A DNA stretch of 64,000 nt, taken from Diabrotica undecimpunctata. Taxonomy: Eukaryota > Arthropoda > Insecta > Coleoptera > Chrysomelidae. A program made the translations under genes and the position numbers. The stretch is from the NCBI RefSeq assembly GCF_040954645.1, contig NC_092809.1, positions 132,111,914-132,175,913 on the forward strand, read 5' to 3'. Shown piece after piece: positions 44,709 through 53,779 of this stretch. How positions within the stretch are numbered: the stretch's first letter is position 1; the number at the start of each line of letters is the position of its first letter. A model generated the notes under the pieces. It saw nothing but the letters and a program-made list of their open reading frames with translations. It had not been told where the DNA came from and made no database searches.

Positions 44709-47700
44709 ATATATATATATCGGTATATTAGGCGCCACGCCCTTCCGGTAGGAACCTATGGAGGAGCAAAGCAGATTCGTTTTATAATTTTAAACTGCTG
44801 CGTTAGCCTTTTTTATTTTTCTGTATAATGAGCCAGGGCTTGAACGCACATCCACTTAACCATTCGACAGTGAAGCGAATGAGAGTCGGCCGCCTGCCCC
44901 GCTTCGCTATCTGACCGACTCAGTTTTTTCTCAGTATTTACTTTATACAGGCCATAATTTACTATTTTATGCATTTAGTGTTATCAAAAAATAAAGAACA
45001 CTCCAAAAGGCGTTTTCCCACTAAGATTTAGTTGAATTTGTTCCTTTTTGGAAAATGTCTTTTCTGTTGGCGGAGAGGAATACTTATGTGCATACATACA
45101 CCGCATCTATTTCATCTGCTTCCTCTAAATCAGAATCCTTTTCTAATATTGCTTGAAATAGAAACATATTCTCCGTATTTGTATAATAAATATTAGACTT
45201 AGCATTACATTTTCCTTTTAGAAATTTTCATTTAGCACACAAAATATTTCAATACTAAGAACTCGCTTTAGCACAAATAACAATACTAATAAATTGAAAC
45301 TAACCCACCAATGTCTAACTTGCTTTTTTATATTACGATAATAAAAAACCCTCTGATGCAACACAAAAACTGCTCTGTTACATTCACTTTATGAATCACA
45401 CCAAAGTATAATGAGTGGTCATAAAATTTTATTACAAACAATTCAAATTTTATTGATATGATATGATTAGAGAACCATTTAGGAATAATATCACATAGCA
45501 GTAAATAAAATATTGCAATATTGTAATTCCCAATGCTTGTTCAAATAACTTTTTGATAACTTTTTTCAATATTTTTTTTTAACGAATATCAATTAAATAT
45601 TGAAACTACACCCTAGAACTTATCTATTTTTACCCTCCAATTAGAAAATTAAACAATTATGTATACAAAAAAAATTATAAAAAATATTTCGTTTTCAGAG
45701 CTATGACCATTAATAGGTTAAATCAAATCTTCACCGTTGTCATCAGTCTATGTGTCTGCTATCAGAATCTTTACCTCATTAATAATTGAGGGGCCACGGG
45801 AAAGAACAATCAGAGTCCATTTTTAGTCGGAATTTAGATATTGACGCTATATTTAAGCTTTTTGCGGAAAGAACCCAAACATGGTTTCGTGTGTATAATA
45901 ACGATCATCGTACAGAAGATAATAAAGGAGAAGAAATAAGCTAACGCCGGCTCCACACATGGGGGCCAACGTTGGCCCCAACAGCATTCGTCGAATGTGT
46001 GTACCGACAAAACTGTGTTGGAGCCAATGTTGGCGCCAAACCAATGACAAACCACAGTTTATAAAAGGAGTCCTCGCCTTCTTTTTTCTTTTAAAACACT
46101 TGTGCTGCCATTTTACACAGTATTCTTTTAAATAAATAAATTACTTTATCAAAGAAAATGTCGATTCCATGACAGCATTAAAAAACAAATTTACAACATG
46201 TAAAAATCGATCCCCGGCCACCTGAGCAACTTCCGTTGTTTAGGATTAACACTCCAATACACATCGGTAATCTATCAGAATGGGGTTTATTCTCAAAAGG
46301 CTAATTATTACATAAATAAATAATAAACATATCTGTTTTTTTCAATACTTTTCAGGCACCCAAAGAAAATGTACTTATCTAAACATTTTACAAAACTGAA
46401 CAACTGATCCAAACTCCAGAATGGGCCTAACGAGACAACAATAAAGTTATCTAAATGTAAACAAAGACAGGGCCACAATGGGAGCCTTGTGGCATGCCTG
46501 AAGGAACTGTTATTTCAATTGAAATGTCACTTCCTAAGTTAACTGCCTGCGTACAGCCACTAACAAATTCTGAAATCCACTGAAGAAGGGGATCCAAAAT
46601 ACCCAAAGCTCTTATTTTTTGTAAGAGGACCACATGGTTGACCCAATCAAATGCTTTGGAAAAGTCAGTATAGATTGAGTCAACCTGGAATCCCTCTTCA
46701 AAGCTGTTATATATATGATTGACATACAAAACTAGGTTGGCATCTGTTGACCTCCCTCTTATAAAGCCAAATTGTTCAGGATTAAAAATGCCTCTAAAAT
46801 TCCATGTCAGTTTCTTACTAACAAACAATCAAGCAACTTAAGCAGCTCTGACTGATTACAGACAGCTCGATAGTTTGATATATCATTCCTTGCACCCGAT
46901 TTAAAAATCGGCTTTAAAAAACTTTTCTTCTAAAGAACTGGGAAAGCTACCAGTACCGAGTGATCTGTTAAAAATAAATAAAATTGGTTTTGTAAGTACA
47001 CATATATATTTTTTCAGAAAATGGGCTGGGATTCCATCCAGCCCTGAACATAATCGGTTTTTACAACTTGCAATAGTATCATAGACCTAAGTTGCTGTAA
47101 GTATTATAGAACTCATTGAACTGTCAAAACTAAAAAAGGTAAAGTATCTGGTTGTTCATCTGAGTAGACTGATGAGAAATATTCTGCGAACATATTGGCA
47201 GAGTCCTTGACATTTAAACCAACTCTACCGTTATAGACTATTCTGAATGGTATATTATACCCATTTTTTTGCTTTTAATGTAAGACCAAAAATATTTTGG
47301 ATTATCGGAAATGTTATTTTGTATCCCATCTAAATACTGTTTCTGACAGTCTGCTCTTAAAATTTCACACCGGTTTCTTAACCCCTTAACATACTTGCCC
47401 GTCTCAGACACAGGCGCGCCTTACTGGTAATTTTGTACGCGCTCTTCTGGGACACGGGCGCAGGTTAAATTTCATCCATAAAATTTTTCAAGCCTTGCAA
47501 AGTGGATATTTGTATAAAGAGACATATGTAAGCATATATCTAAATTATTTTTCTATTATAAAATAGATGGCTCAGTCAGTATTGAGTTACTTTAAAATAT
47601 ATTTGTTATCTTATAACTTGTAATTTGCAATCATCATCAATTATAACCGATATTATTGTCGAACTTTTGTTTTGATACAAGCCTTCTGTCTTGCCGGTGT

Positions 47701-49568
47701 AAAGTCGTCTGAAGTCGATATTTATTGTTTTTTGCATTTGAACTAATTTGTGCCTTATTTTCAACATATTATTATATTGTTTGGTAAGTAAATTTTGCAT
47801 CTAATATTCGGTAGGTTAGAGTAATGTGTATGTTTTTTGTTTTACTAAATTTCATTATAATTCATCTAAAATACAATATTGTGTGTGTGTGTGTGTCAAT
47901 AAAATATGTTGGAATATTTGTATTGTTCATATAAATCATACTACTATTTACCTATTCAAAGTATTTCGTCTGAACAAAATTTTTAAATTTTAACGGATTT
48001 GCATACACCCCCCCTCCACGAAAAGTAAAGGTTTTACGCCACTGAAAATATTTTTTTTATTCAATTATAACCAAAACAAAACATTTTTACTAAAAAAAAA
48101 ATTCGATCATTTTTTGACCATAACTTCAAAATTAATGTGTACGTTAAGGGGTTAAAGTCACAAATCGGTCATAATCATTTTGCCTACCACTAATTTTAAA
48201 TAGTTTGTGGGCCTGTTTTTTTACATATAATTAGGTTACGCAGCTCTGATTGGAACCAAGAGGGGAAGGTAGAGCTTTTATATTTCTTTAGTGGAACAAA
48301 GTGTTCTATCAGTGAGTAAATTATATCATAAAAATGACCACTATCAACTGTACCATTAAGAAACAGTCCCTCCCAATTTATACTAGCTAAATAATTATTT
48401 TGTGTAAAAATGCTTGCATAATGGTTTTTAATGTAATACATTAAAACTCTTTCAATGCCCAAAAAAGGAGATTTTCTGAAACCGGATCAGCCCATTTTTT
48501 GCTAAGATATGATAATTTGTTCATCCCAAGTCAAAAAAGTAAAAGTTTATAACTTTTTGAAAAAAAAAATTGATCTAATCCCATGGGCATTCTCTTCTCA
48601 AAGACTTATATTTACTTATATCACTATAATGTAAAACAAATAATACCTCTAAATAAAATACGTAAATTTTCAGTGGCATTGTGGATTTTCTTTCATTCCT
48701 CTTTGACATAAATATTGAGGATTAGAACAGATATGATTTCACAATCTTACAATTAAAATTTCCCTAATGAAGTTGATTTTGAATAACAAAATGTTTACTG
48801 GTAAATTACCCAATCTAGCTGTTAACTTAGGTTAATTAAAGTTATTACATCTTTTCAGTGGATTAATGAGTGAGATACCATTTTTGTTGTGCATTTATGA
48901 AAATCATTATGATGAGTTAACAATTACCCCCATCTCAACCCACAGATGGCATTATTTCATTTAGAGCAAAATTATCATTTTTCTACATAATCCTCTATGA
49001 AATTTTATTAAAAAACACTCACATGTGCACAAAGTATCATTCAAACCAAGCATTTTACCCAATAATGTCTTGCAATAATAAATATATAGCATCACTTGCA
49101 TACCATTTAATTTCAGCTGGTAAAAAGGAAGTTTTAGAATTTCTACATACAACAAAAACTGTGTACTACTTGCCTTTGCCAACTTCAGCTACCGGAGTAC
49201 TTGCTCTAGAGTCACTATCTTTTGATGCTTCACTTTTGGCAACGGCATTCTTCTTAGTAACCTTTTTCTTACCTTGTTGTGCCGAGTGTGCTTTCTGAAC
49301 TTCTTTCTGCCTAGCTACATTGGCTTCGTTATATTTTAATACTCTGCTCTCAGGAACCCATTCATCCCAACTAAAATTTATTTATTAATAAAAAAGTAAT
49401 TTTTTAGGAACAACGTGTTTACTTTTTGTTCCAGCCGGCGTAATGTATGAAATATTTGACTTGTTTTTCTTTGGTAATGGTTGATTTTAAACATTTCGCT
49501 TCATAAATTAAAGGGCCGTGAAAACATAATACTTTTTCTCCCTCGGAGAATTTTAATTTCGGAGGCAT
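32436..49568 (-). CDS. MRG15: MRG15 / mortality factor 4-like protein 1 (complete, four exons)
   Basis: Exons on the minus strand: 49568-49423, 49370-49174, 38565-38242 and 32749-32436 (981 nt, 326 residues plus TGA). MRG15 reads H3K36-methylated nucleosomes and scaffolds NuA4/Tip60 acetyltransferase and Sin3 deacetylase complexes in the nucleus. The N-terminal chromo barrel (about residues 1-75) shows cage aromatics Y22, Y43, W46 and W50, aligned to the human Y26, Y46, W49 and W53. A Lys-rich linker follows, then the MRG domain (about 155-320) with [40 protein letters not shown] and C-terminal PEYHRK. Length matches the human short isoform. Intron 1 is only 52 nt; intron 2 (10.6 kb) and intron 3 (5.5 kb) are full of transposons. 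Intron 2 needs a GC donor to keep the frame. Confidence 0.94.
33150..34030 (+). pseudogene. LINE debris (families A and B), MRG15 intron 3
   Basis: 33,290-33,620 gives [20 protein letters not shown] then [18 protein letters not shown] (family B tail). 33,880-34,030 gives the family A end [14 protein letters not shown] in shifted frames. A short minus-strand piece (33,150-33,300) resembles the reverse transcriptase C-terminus. All are dead. Confidence 0.55.
34225..35816 (-). mobile_element. 1.59-kb DNA transposon with about 36-bp terminal inverted repeats and DDE transposase remnant
   Basis: The left end (34225-34260) and right end (35781-35816) are inverted copies sharing CCACAGTTAGAATGCAGTG and GTAGAA before it. 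GC-rich subterminal segments lie inside both ends. The minus strand encodes the end of a DDE transposase, so this is an IS630/Tc1-related element, probably an internal-deletion derivative. The target duplication was not resolved. Confidence 0.8.
34636..35100 (-). pseudogene. DDE-superfamily transposase C-terminal part
   Basis: 154 open codons hold [20 protein letters not shown] then [13 protein letters not shown], the 'LPPYxxxLNPIExxW' block containing the final catalytic Glu of IS630/Tc1-type DDE_3 transposases. The Asp-bearing blocks are replaced by unrelated residues upstream ([14 protein letters not shown]), so the catalytic triad is incomplete. A C-terminal acidic tail ([12 protein letters not shown]) is present. 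Confidence 0.75.
36462..36508. repeat. (TA)n microsatellite, LINE tail
   Basis: A 46-base TA run abuts the 3' end of the adjoining minus-strand LINE. Confidence 0.95.
36510..37830 (-). mobile_element. 5'-truncated LINE (family E)
   Basis: Coding begins within the reverse transcriptase and runs to the element's end and TA tail. Truncation at the 5' end is the usual result of incomplete target-primed reverse transcription. It lies in MRG15 intron 3, same strand as MRG15. Confidence 0.8.
36527..37830 (-). CDS. LINE reverse transcriptase, truncated at N-terminus
   Basis: The open frame extends upstream of the internal Met at 37630 to about 37830, starting near [20 protein letters not shown]. 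It contains [14 protein letters not shown] (motif A), [13 protein letters not shown] (motif B), [14 protein letters not shown] (motif C, FADD), then [25 protein letters not shown] and [12 protein letters not shown]. There is no stop in about 430 codons, but the endonuclease is missing, so it cannot move by itself. Confidence 0.8.
38242..38565 (-). CDS. MRG15: MRG15 exon 3 (linker and start of MRG domain)
   Basis: It begins with GC of a split Gly codon, then [12 protein letters not shown], a basic [10 protein letters not shown] stretch (likely nuclear localisation signal) and [17 protein letters not shown], the conserved MRG-domain opening. It ends AAAG before GTGAGT in phase 1. Confidence 0.92.
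38780..39700 (+). pseudogene. LINE reverse transcriptase remnant
   Basis: Frames yield [11 protein letters not shown] (motif A-like), then [10 protein letters not shown] (motif B-like), [30 protein letters not shown] and [20 protein letters not shown]. Short AAGACAGGAAGACAG direct repeats sit at about 39,550-39,582. It contains many stops. Confidence 0.5.
39930..40140 (+). pseudogene. LINE 3' end fragment (family B)
   Basis: In shifted frames [17 protein letters not shown] and [17 protein letters not shown], the family B tail. It is degraded. Confidence 0.55.
40354..40397. repeat. perfect 15-bp inverted repeat (hairpin)
   Basis: ACGTCTACGATAAAC (40354-40368) and its exact reverse complement (40383-40397) are separated by 14 bases. 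Confidence 0.9.
40400..41400. other. MRG15 intron 2, nothing recognised
   Basis: AT-rich, with only short ORFs lacking known motifs. Confidence 0.5.
41405..42770 (-). pseudogene. LINE remnant (family C')
   Basis: The minus strand shows [20 protein letters not shown] (reverse transcriptase start), [16 protein letters not shown] (motif A), shifted [12 protein letters not shown] motif B, and a tail [16 protein letters not shown] then [15 protein letters not shown]. It is near identical over long stretches to the copy at 57,610-59,000. Its left 3' edge CTTCTTCTTTTTATGTAGAC recurs at the end of the window. Confidence 0.65.
42776..42915. repeat. 70-bp tandem duplication
   Basis: GCTCAATTCC(G/A)GCTTTACGATTGG begins at 42776 and again at 42846; the units differ by a few bases. 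It abuts the LINE break point at about 42,770. Confidence 0.8.
43223..43402. repeat. four spaced copies of GGGACTTTGAAATATTTT
   Basis: Copies begin at about 43224, 43287, 43346 and 43384 (the last starts TTGACTTTG). The spacing shortens from 63 to 59 to 38. They sit in a T-rich segment of unknown origin (42,920-43,710). Confidence 0.8.
43636..43702. repeat. 14-bp inverted repeat
   Basis: TTAATTAGTCTTAG (43636-43649) pairs exactly with CTAAGACTAATTAA (43689-43702) across 39 bases. Confidence 0.8.
44277..44310 (+). ncRNA. hammerhead-ribozyme-like core in a Penelope-type 3' remnant
   Basis: CTGATGA (44277-44283) is followed by a stem-loop (GCTTTCT, loop GATT, AGAAACC; one C-C mismatch) and GAAAC (44303-44307). 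This is the order of conserved core elements and stem II of a hammerhead ribozyme. Penelope-like retroelements are known to carry such motifs in their terminal repeats. The surrounding AGAAACCGAAACGTCTTC and AATAAAT are typical of those ends. Stem III and the cleavage strand were not settled, so activity is unproven. Confidence 0.5.
44357..44396. repeat. 40-nt perfect palindrome
   Basis: AGTAAAAATCACTGCTTACA is followed immediately by its exact reverse complement with no spacer. A further hairpin (ACTTACCAAA at 44394-44403 with TTTGGTAAGT at 44414-44423) overlaps its right end. Confidence 0.95.
44631..44720. repeat. (TA)n microsatellite
   Basis: A nearly pure TA run of about 90 bases, broken once by TATTATATA. 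Confidence 0.95.
44721..44935 (-). mobile_element. tRNA-derived SINE (minus strand), probable
   Basis: On the minus strand, GAGTCGGTCAGATAGCGAAG is followed by GTGCGTTCAAGCCCTGGCTC, arranged like the A and B boxes of a tRNA-derived promoter. The body ends GGGCGTGGCGCC and runs into the (TA)n tract, which would be its tail. No target duplication was found because of the TA tail. Confidence 0.5.
44940..45950. other. MRG15 intron 2, no clear gene
   Basis: A minus-strand trace ([13 protein letters not shown], about 45,105-45,150) resembles the acidic N-terminus of many DNA-transposon proteins, but it is too short to assign. Confidence 0.4.
45945..46080. repeat. palindrome-rich TE-like end (GGGGCCAACGTTGGCCCC)
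   Basis: An 18-nt perfect palindrome (45962-45979) is followed by CATTCGTCGAATG and TTGGAGCCAATGTTGGCGCC. A TATA-like TTTATAAAAGG lies at about 46,058-46,068. This looks like one end of a DNA transposon, but the partner end was not found. Confidence 0.5.
47378..48155. mobile_element. piggyBac-type MITE with TTAA duplication
   Basis: Ends CCCCTTAAC (47382-47390) and GTTAAGGGG (48143-48151) are perfect 9-bp inverted repeats, each flanked by TTAA (47378-47381, 48152-48155). The element is 770 bp and encodes nothing. TTAA targeting and C-rich tips are piggyBac traits. It sits inside the LINE coding region. Confidence 0.8.
47881..47898. repeat. short (GT)n tract
   Basis: A GTGTGTGT run within the MITE. 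Confidence 0.8.
49174..49370 (-). CDS. MRG15: MRG15 exon 2 (chromo barrel end and basic linker)
   Basis: It continues [19 protein letters not shown] and then a Lys/Ser-rich linker ending [10 protein letters not shown]. The 3' edge is set at AAAG before GCAAGT because exon 3 begins with two bases completing Gly. The nearby GT (five bases on) would shift the frame. Confidence 0.85.
49423..49568 (-). CDS. MRG15: MRG15 exon 1 (chromo barrel start)
   Basis: The ATG is at 49568-49566, opening [19 protein letters not shown], and is the obvious conserved start. The donor is AAAAA before GTAAAC, phase 2. Confidence 0.92.
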
Positions 49569-49819
49569 AGTTGAGGAAGACGTTATGTATAGATTTTAGA
49601 ACTTGGAAAAGAAACACTTTAGGCCTTACACCTAAAACAAACCGCGAAGTGAATTTGATAGTGCTCACAAACAGTCAACAACAAAATAATTTTTTGTTTT
49701 CTGTCGCGGTAAAGTCACTGTCAAATGTCAAAATGTTACTTTTGGTTTTACAGCTTAGCCAATCTACAAAATAATATTTTTGATGATTGGAATTTTACGT
49801 ACGTTCTCTCCCGATTTGT

Positions 49820-50248
49820 GCTTCTCCAGATCTCGGAGGTCACTTAATGCTACAGTTCAGTCCAATCAAACAATTATTAAAACTGTTTTTAAGGAATTCT
49901 TTATCCAGTTCCGTCCCAGTTATTGTGCGCAGGGTATCTGCATCTGCAAGTCTCGGTAAAATCTCTTCTTGTAGCAACTGCAAAAACTTTATGAATTTAA
50001 ATTTTCCTCATAGAAAAAGAGTCCAATAATATTGTATCTAAAAATTCCTAACCAGACATTTACTTTTCGACGATATTGGGTATTGATTTCAATAATAACA
50101 GGCTTTTTTGTAGACCAAACCCTTTAATTTTGAATTTGCTAAATAAAATGTTTTTTTTTAATTGTCTGTCTGCATTGGCCCCCTCTATAATTTCATAATA
50201 ATATTCCGCTCGTCTATCCGCATCTCCTTCTCTAGTTCTTGATAACAT
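49820..50248 (-). CDS. possible small protein gene between MRG15 and Ras, unrecognised
   Basis: On the minus strand an ATG at 50248 opens 62 codons (MLSRTREGDADRRAEYYYEI...) ending shortly after PNIVEK. About 90 bases on, after TTTTTGCAG, a second open stretch of about 45 codons reads LLQEEILPRLADADTLRTIT and ends LNCSIK then TGA. Both look coding: charged, low in Asn/Ile runs, unlike intron translation. They would be two exons of one gene. The best donor (AA before GTAAAT) does not keep the frame with that acceptor; an in-frame donor (ATC before GTCGAA) is weak. It may be a real small gene, a frameshifted pseudogene or chance. I recognise no family. Confidence 0.35.
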
Positions 50249-50249
50249 T

Positions 50250-51513
50250 GAAATTTAGCACGAACGGAATTAATTTATTTTCAAAATTTTTAAGACCGCG
50301 GGAATTTTCAACTACTGTTTCGTTTTGATTTTCTAAATTTCTTGGTACCTCAGCAATACTTAACTGTTTGTACAGGTATAATTATGAACCACAGTCCCAG
50401 TATTTTCTATATATTTTTTAATCCTTTTGAATGAATAGCAACTTTATTGTTTTTTAAACGATAAATCACAAAATAAAAATATTAACAATTCAAATCATTA
50501 TTAATATCTAACATCATAGTGACCAAACGAAACCTATTATACAAATAAGTGCACCACGTGCGGCCTAACTTTGACAACAATATTCTGGAAAATGTATTTA
50601 ATTTTCAAAATTTTGGAATGTGTTCATAGAATTCGTAGAACAAACAAGTTTAACATTTGTTTTCAATATAGATTTCGGTCCTCTACAAATAGTTTCAAAT
50701 AACTTTTGATGTAAAATAATTTGGGAAGCAGGAATTCATTTCCCATTGAGTTTGCTATGGCCCGTTTGACGATTCACCCCCTGGTATATTAGTTTTAATA
50801 TGACTCTTGTGAAGCTAGCAACTGAATTATGATTCATTTACGTTTTTTTTAGACAGAGACATATAATTCTTTACAGGGTTTGAAAATTTAATGTTTAAAG
50901 TGATTTTATATCAACATTGATCGTCTACAAAAACCTATATCCTATTATTTACTCGAAATTTTTTGAACAAAACAATATATTTCATCATCCATTGTTCATC
51001 ACCGTTTTTTTTAACCTTGTAATTTTAAGTTATATTTTGTTTTTATTTCTAAAACCTTACAAATAAATAGTCATCTTCGCCTATGAATATACGGGCATCT
51101 TCAGAATTAACGATGCCGAAACTGCTAATACGTGCCTCGCCTCTGCTTCATACTGCTTCATACCATTTGACGAATGACGTTTGTAGTGATTTTTGATGTT
51201 TGTTGGTGAAACTGATAATAAATAAAAACCCTAAGTCACTCCTCTGGGTGATCTCATAAAATTACTAAAAACTATATTTTTCTTGATTTGAGTGACATTC
51301 TCATCGTTTTTGTTGGTGTTGTCTGTAAATTCTTAATTATAGTTAATTAAAATAACTCATTTACTGAGTGAATGATCTTAATTACTTCAAGTTCAGTGTG
51401 TTGTTTTTATTTTTATTATGCTTTGACAGCGGCTAAAGAATATCCAGAAGAAAGTTTTTAGATACTCAACAAGTCTGCCACCCAGGAGAAATTTGTTTGT
51501 ACATAAGACCAAA
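50250..51513. other. region between divergent MRG15-side ORF and Ras start
   Basis: No coding sequence recognised. It must contain the Ras promoter or the intron after a 5' non-coding exon, but no TATA box or initiator could be singled out. Confidence 0.5.
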
Positions 51514-51909
51514 ATGACTGAATACAAGCTAGTAGTAGTAGGTGCTGGTGGTGTGGGCAAATCAGCTTTAACCATACAGTTGATACAAAACCATTTCGTA
51601 GATGAATATGATCCTACAATAGAAGATTCTTACAGAAAACAAGTAGTGATAGACGGAGACACTTGTCTTTTGGATATTTTAGATACGGCTGGCCAAGAAG
51701 AGTATAGTGCGATGAGAGACCAGTACATGAGAACTGGTGAAGGTTTCCTTTTAGTTTTTGCAGTTAATTCTGCAAAGAGTTTTGAAGACATAGGGACATA
51801 TCGAGAGCAGATCAAACGAGTGAAAGATGCAGAAGAAGTTCCAATGGTACTTGTTGGAAATAAATGTGACTTATCTGCTTGGGCAGTAGATATGAGCCAA
51901 GCAAGAGAG
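51514..51909 (+). CDS. Ras85D: Ras GTPase, first coding exon (Ras1/Ras85D-type); gene continues right of window
   Basis: 132 codons begin [20 protein letters not shown]. Ras is the membrane-anchored GTP switch of receptor tyrosine kinase to Raf/MAPK signalling. All nucleotide-binding elements present in this exon are intact: P-loop GAGGVGKS with wild-type Gly12 and Gly13, switch [21 protein letters not shown] with Gln61, and NKCD. The exon ends ...QARE at GAG before GTTTGT, the position where an insect exon border is plausible. The SAK motif, hypervariable region and CAAX box are therefore missing. I found no exon encoding them up to 64,000, so the intron exceeds 12 kb. A T-rich tract and TTTTTAG at 51457-51463 could be the acceptor of a 5' non-coding exon. 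Confidence 0.93.
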
Positions 51910-52950
51910 GTTTGTTCCTATTTAAATTCATACATATAAAAATTTATTACAGTTCTGAAATTTAAATATATTCTCCAGTATTGTTAACTACAGTACCTGT
52001 AGTTTCTTGTTTAATAGTAATTTTTTAATTTAAGTAGTAGTTTCTCATCTGAAGTTTTATAAGTGAAAACTTAATGTATTTTCCTGTAATGGTAATGATT
52101 TTTGTCATTCATTATGCTCTGAAGTTATATAGTCAGCTTTGTTGTGCTCTGTAAATTTTATTTCTCAACATTCTCTATTTAATGATATGTGCTCATATTG
52201 TTATTCACAATATTTTCCTATCTTTGGGTACATTATTGCTGTAACAGCAATAATATACCCTTTGGGTATATTATTGCTGTTTAAGAGTATTGTGGACAAC
52301 TGTGTCTTTAATGTATTGTCTTATTTTTTACGAATTGACTACATAAATTTCTGTATTCCAATCTCCTGTGTGTTTTGATTCCATATTTTTTTCTTAAATG
52401 TTATATTTATTGGTGAAACATTATATCCTATGTGATTCACCAATTTGTATACTATTGTGGCTTTATTATGCTTTGTATTACTTCCTGTCTTTAAAGGATA
52501 TCTATTTGAGACAGCATGTATGATTATTGTCCTTTTAATCACTACTTACTTAGATTCTTTCAACCCAAAAAAAGTGGAACATGTTTACAAGTTATTTTTT
52601 GGTAGAGGTTATGGACCATAAAGTAAAGTCAAACAAAATTTCTTGTTTTACTAGAAATGTTACTGGAAACATCTCGCAATTCAAACTACTATGTACTTCA
52701 TAATACTTACAGTGTTTACCAACTGGTTAGTAGAGGAAGTCCAAAAGAATAAAAAAGATCATAAATTATCTTTCTTCCTGTCCTCTTTCTATTTTGTTTA
52801 TTAATGATAAATTTATTAGTGAGTATTGTATGTTTTTTTGCTTGAAATAATACATTTTTGTTCTTCCTCATCTTCTGTGTGATACCCTTTCATTCTCCAA
52901 GTTCAGTGTATAATTTATAGTTTTACATATCATCTAATGACCTAAAAAGT
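51910..52950. other. Ras intron, with nested palindromes at 52226-52280
   Basis: GGGTACATTATTGCTGT (52226-52242) faces ACAGCAATAATATACCC (52244-52260) across one base with one G-T-type mismatch; a third direct copy follows at 52264-52280. Otherwise AT-rich with no recognised gene. Confidence 0.7.
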
Positions 52951-52959
52951 CCTGTCCAC

Positions 52960-53120
52960 TATTCTCATTCAATAATAAGCTATTCCAAAGATTTTGGTCT
53001 ACTGCTATTATTTTCCATGAATGTGTTTTTAGGAGGGTTTTGCCTTTCTCATCTGCTTCATCCTCCCATCTCTTCTTTGGTCTTCCAGTGGGCCTTCCCT
53101 TGAAATCTTGCATTTTATTT
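52960..53120 (-). pseudogene. LINE 3' end fragment
   Basis: The minus strand reads KMQDFKGRPTGRPKKRWEDE then KGKTLLKTHSWK, the basic 'GRPxxRWxD' LINE tail. Confidence 0.6.
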
Positions 53121-53124
53121 AGTT

Positions 53125-53335
53125 TAGCAAATTCAAATGTAGTGGTGGCTAGTTACTAGCTTATCAAACTGGATGGCCTGGGTTCAATCCCAACACAGAC
53201 ACCAGAAATTTTTCAATTTCTAATTTAACAACCACATATATGCTTCAAGGATACATAAAACTGTACATCTTAGTTATATAGTAGTACTGTAGTACTTTAC
53301 ACTAAAACCTGAGACAGAAGGTTAAGATATTTTAT
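53125..53335 (+). mobile_element. probable tRNA-derived SINE
   Basis: GTAGTGGTGGCTAGTTACTAG is A-box-like and TGGGTTCAATCCCAACAC is a good B-box at the right spacing. The rest of the cloverleaf does not fold convincingly, so it is a SINE head and not a tRNA gene. The body edge is uncertain. Confidence 0.5.
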
Positions 53336-53779
53336 TATCCCTTACTGAATATTTAACAAAGCTATGAAGGAATTTTTTTTTAAGAAAATCTGTACAATTT
53401 TCTGGTGATTCTTTGACTAACATTCCTATTACTTTAGATTTTGATTATTATTTATATTCATTTTTCTAGCACTTATAGACCAATTAACAATGTTTTTAAC
53501 TGAGGAACACTTGGTTCTACCAATTTTAATTAATGTTTTTGATAAATCACCCCAAAATATTACAATTACTCTATTTTTTAAAATTTTATAAGGTCTGGAT
53601 GCAGAAATTTGTTCCATTTTGACCCTTCATTTATTTTTGTAGAAATTTCATCTACATTTTATGCTTTGGTGCATTTTCTGATTTTAACCATTTTTTAAAC
53701 ATCAATATCAATACATGAATGATTTGAGTTTAAAAAAGTTTTATTTAAAAATCTTGTATAAAAGATATATGATTATAAG

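Larger units (their letters stand above)
46440..48475 (-). pseudogene. Jockey-group LINE remnant interrupted by a piggyBac-type MITE
   Basis: From the 5' side (48,475) it reads [20 protein letters not shown] and [20 protein letters not shown], the linker after the endonuclease. After the MITE it continues [20 protein letters not shown] and [11 protein letters not shown]. The reverse transcriptase holds [34 protein letters not shown] and [13 protein letters not shown]. The end is truncated before YADD, and some frames are broken between 46,830 and 47,270. Confidence 0.75.

Noticed and set aside
51514..51909. activating change in Ras
   Set aside because: Codons 12, 13 and 61 read Gly, Gly and Gln, all wild type.
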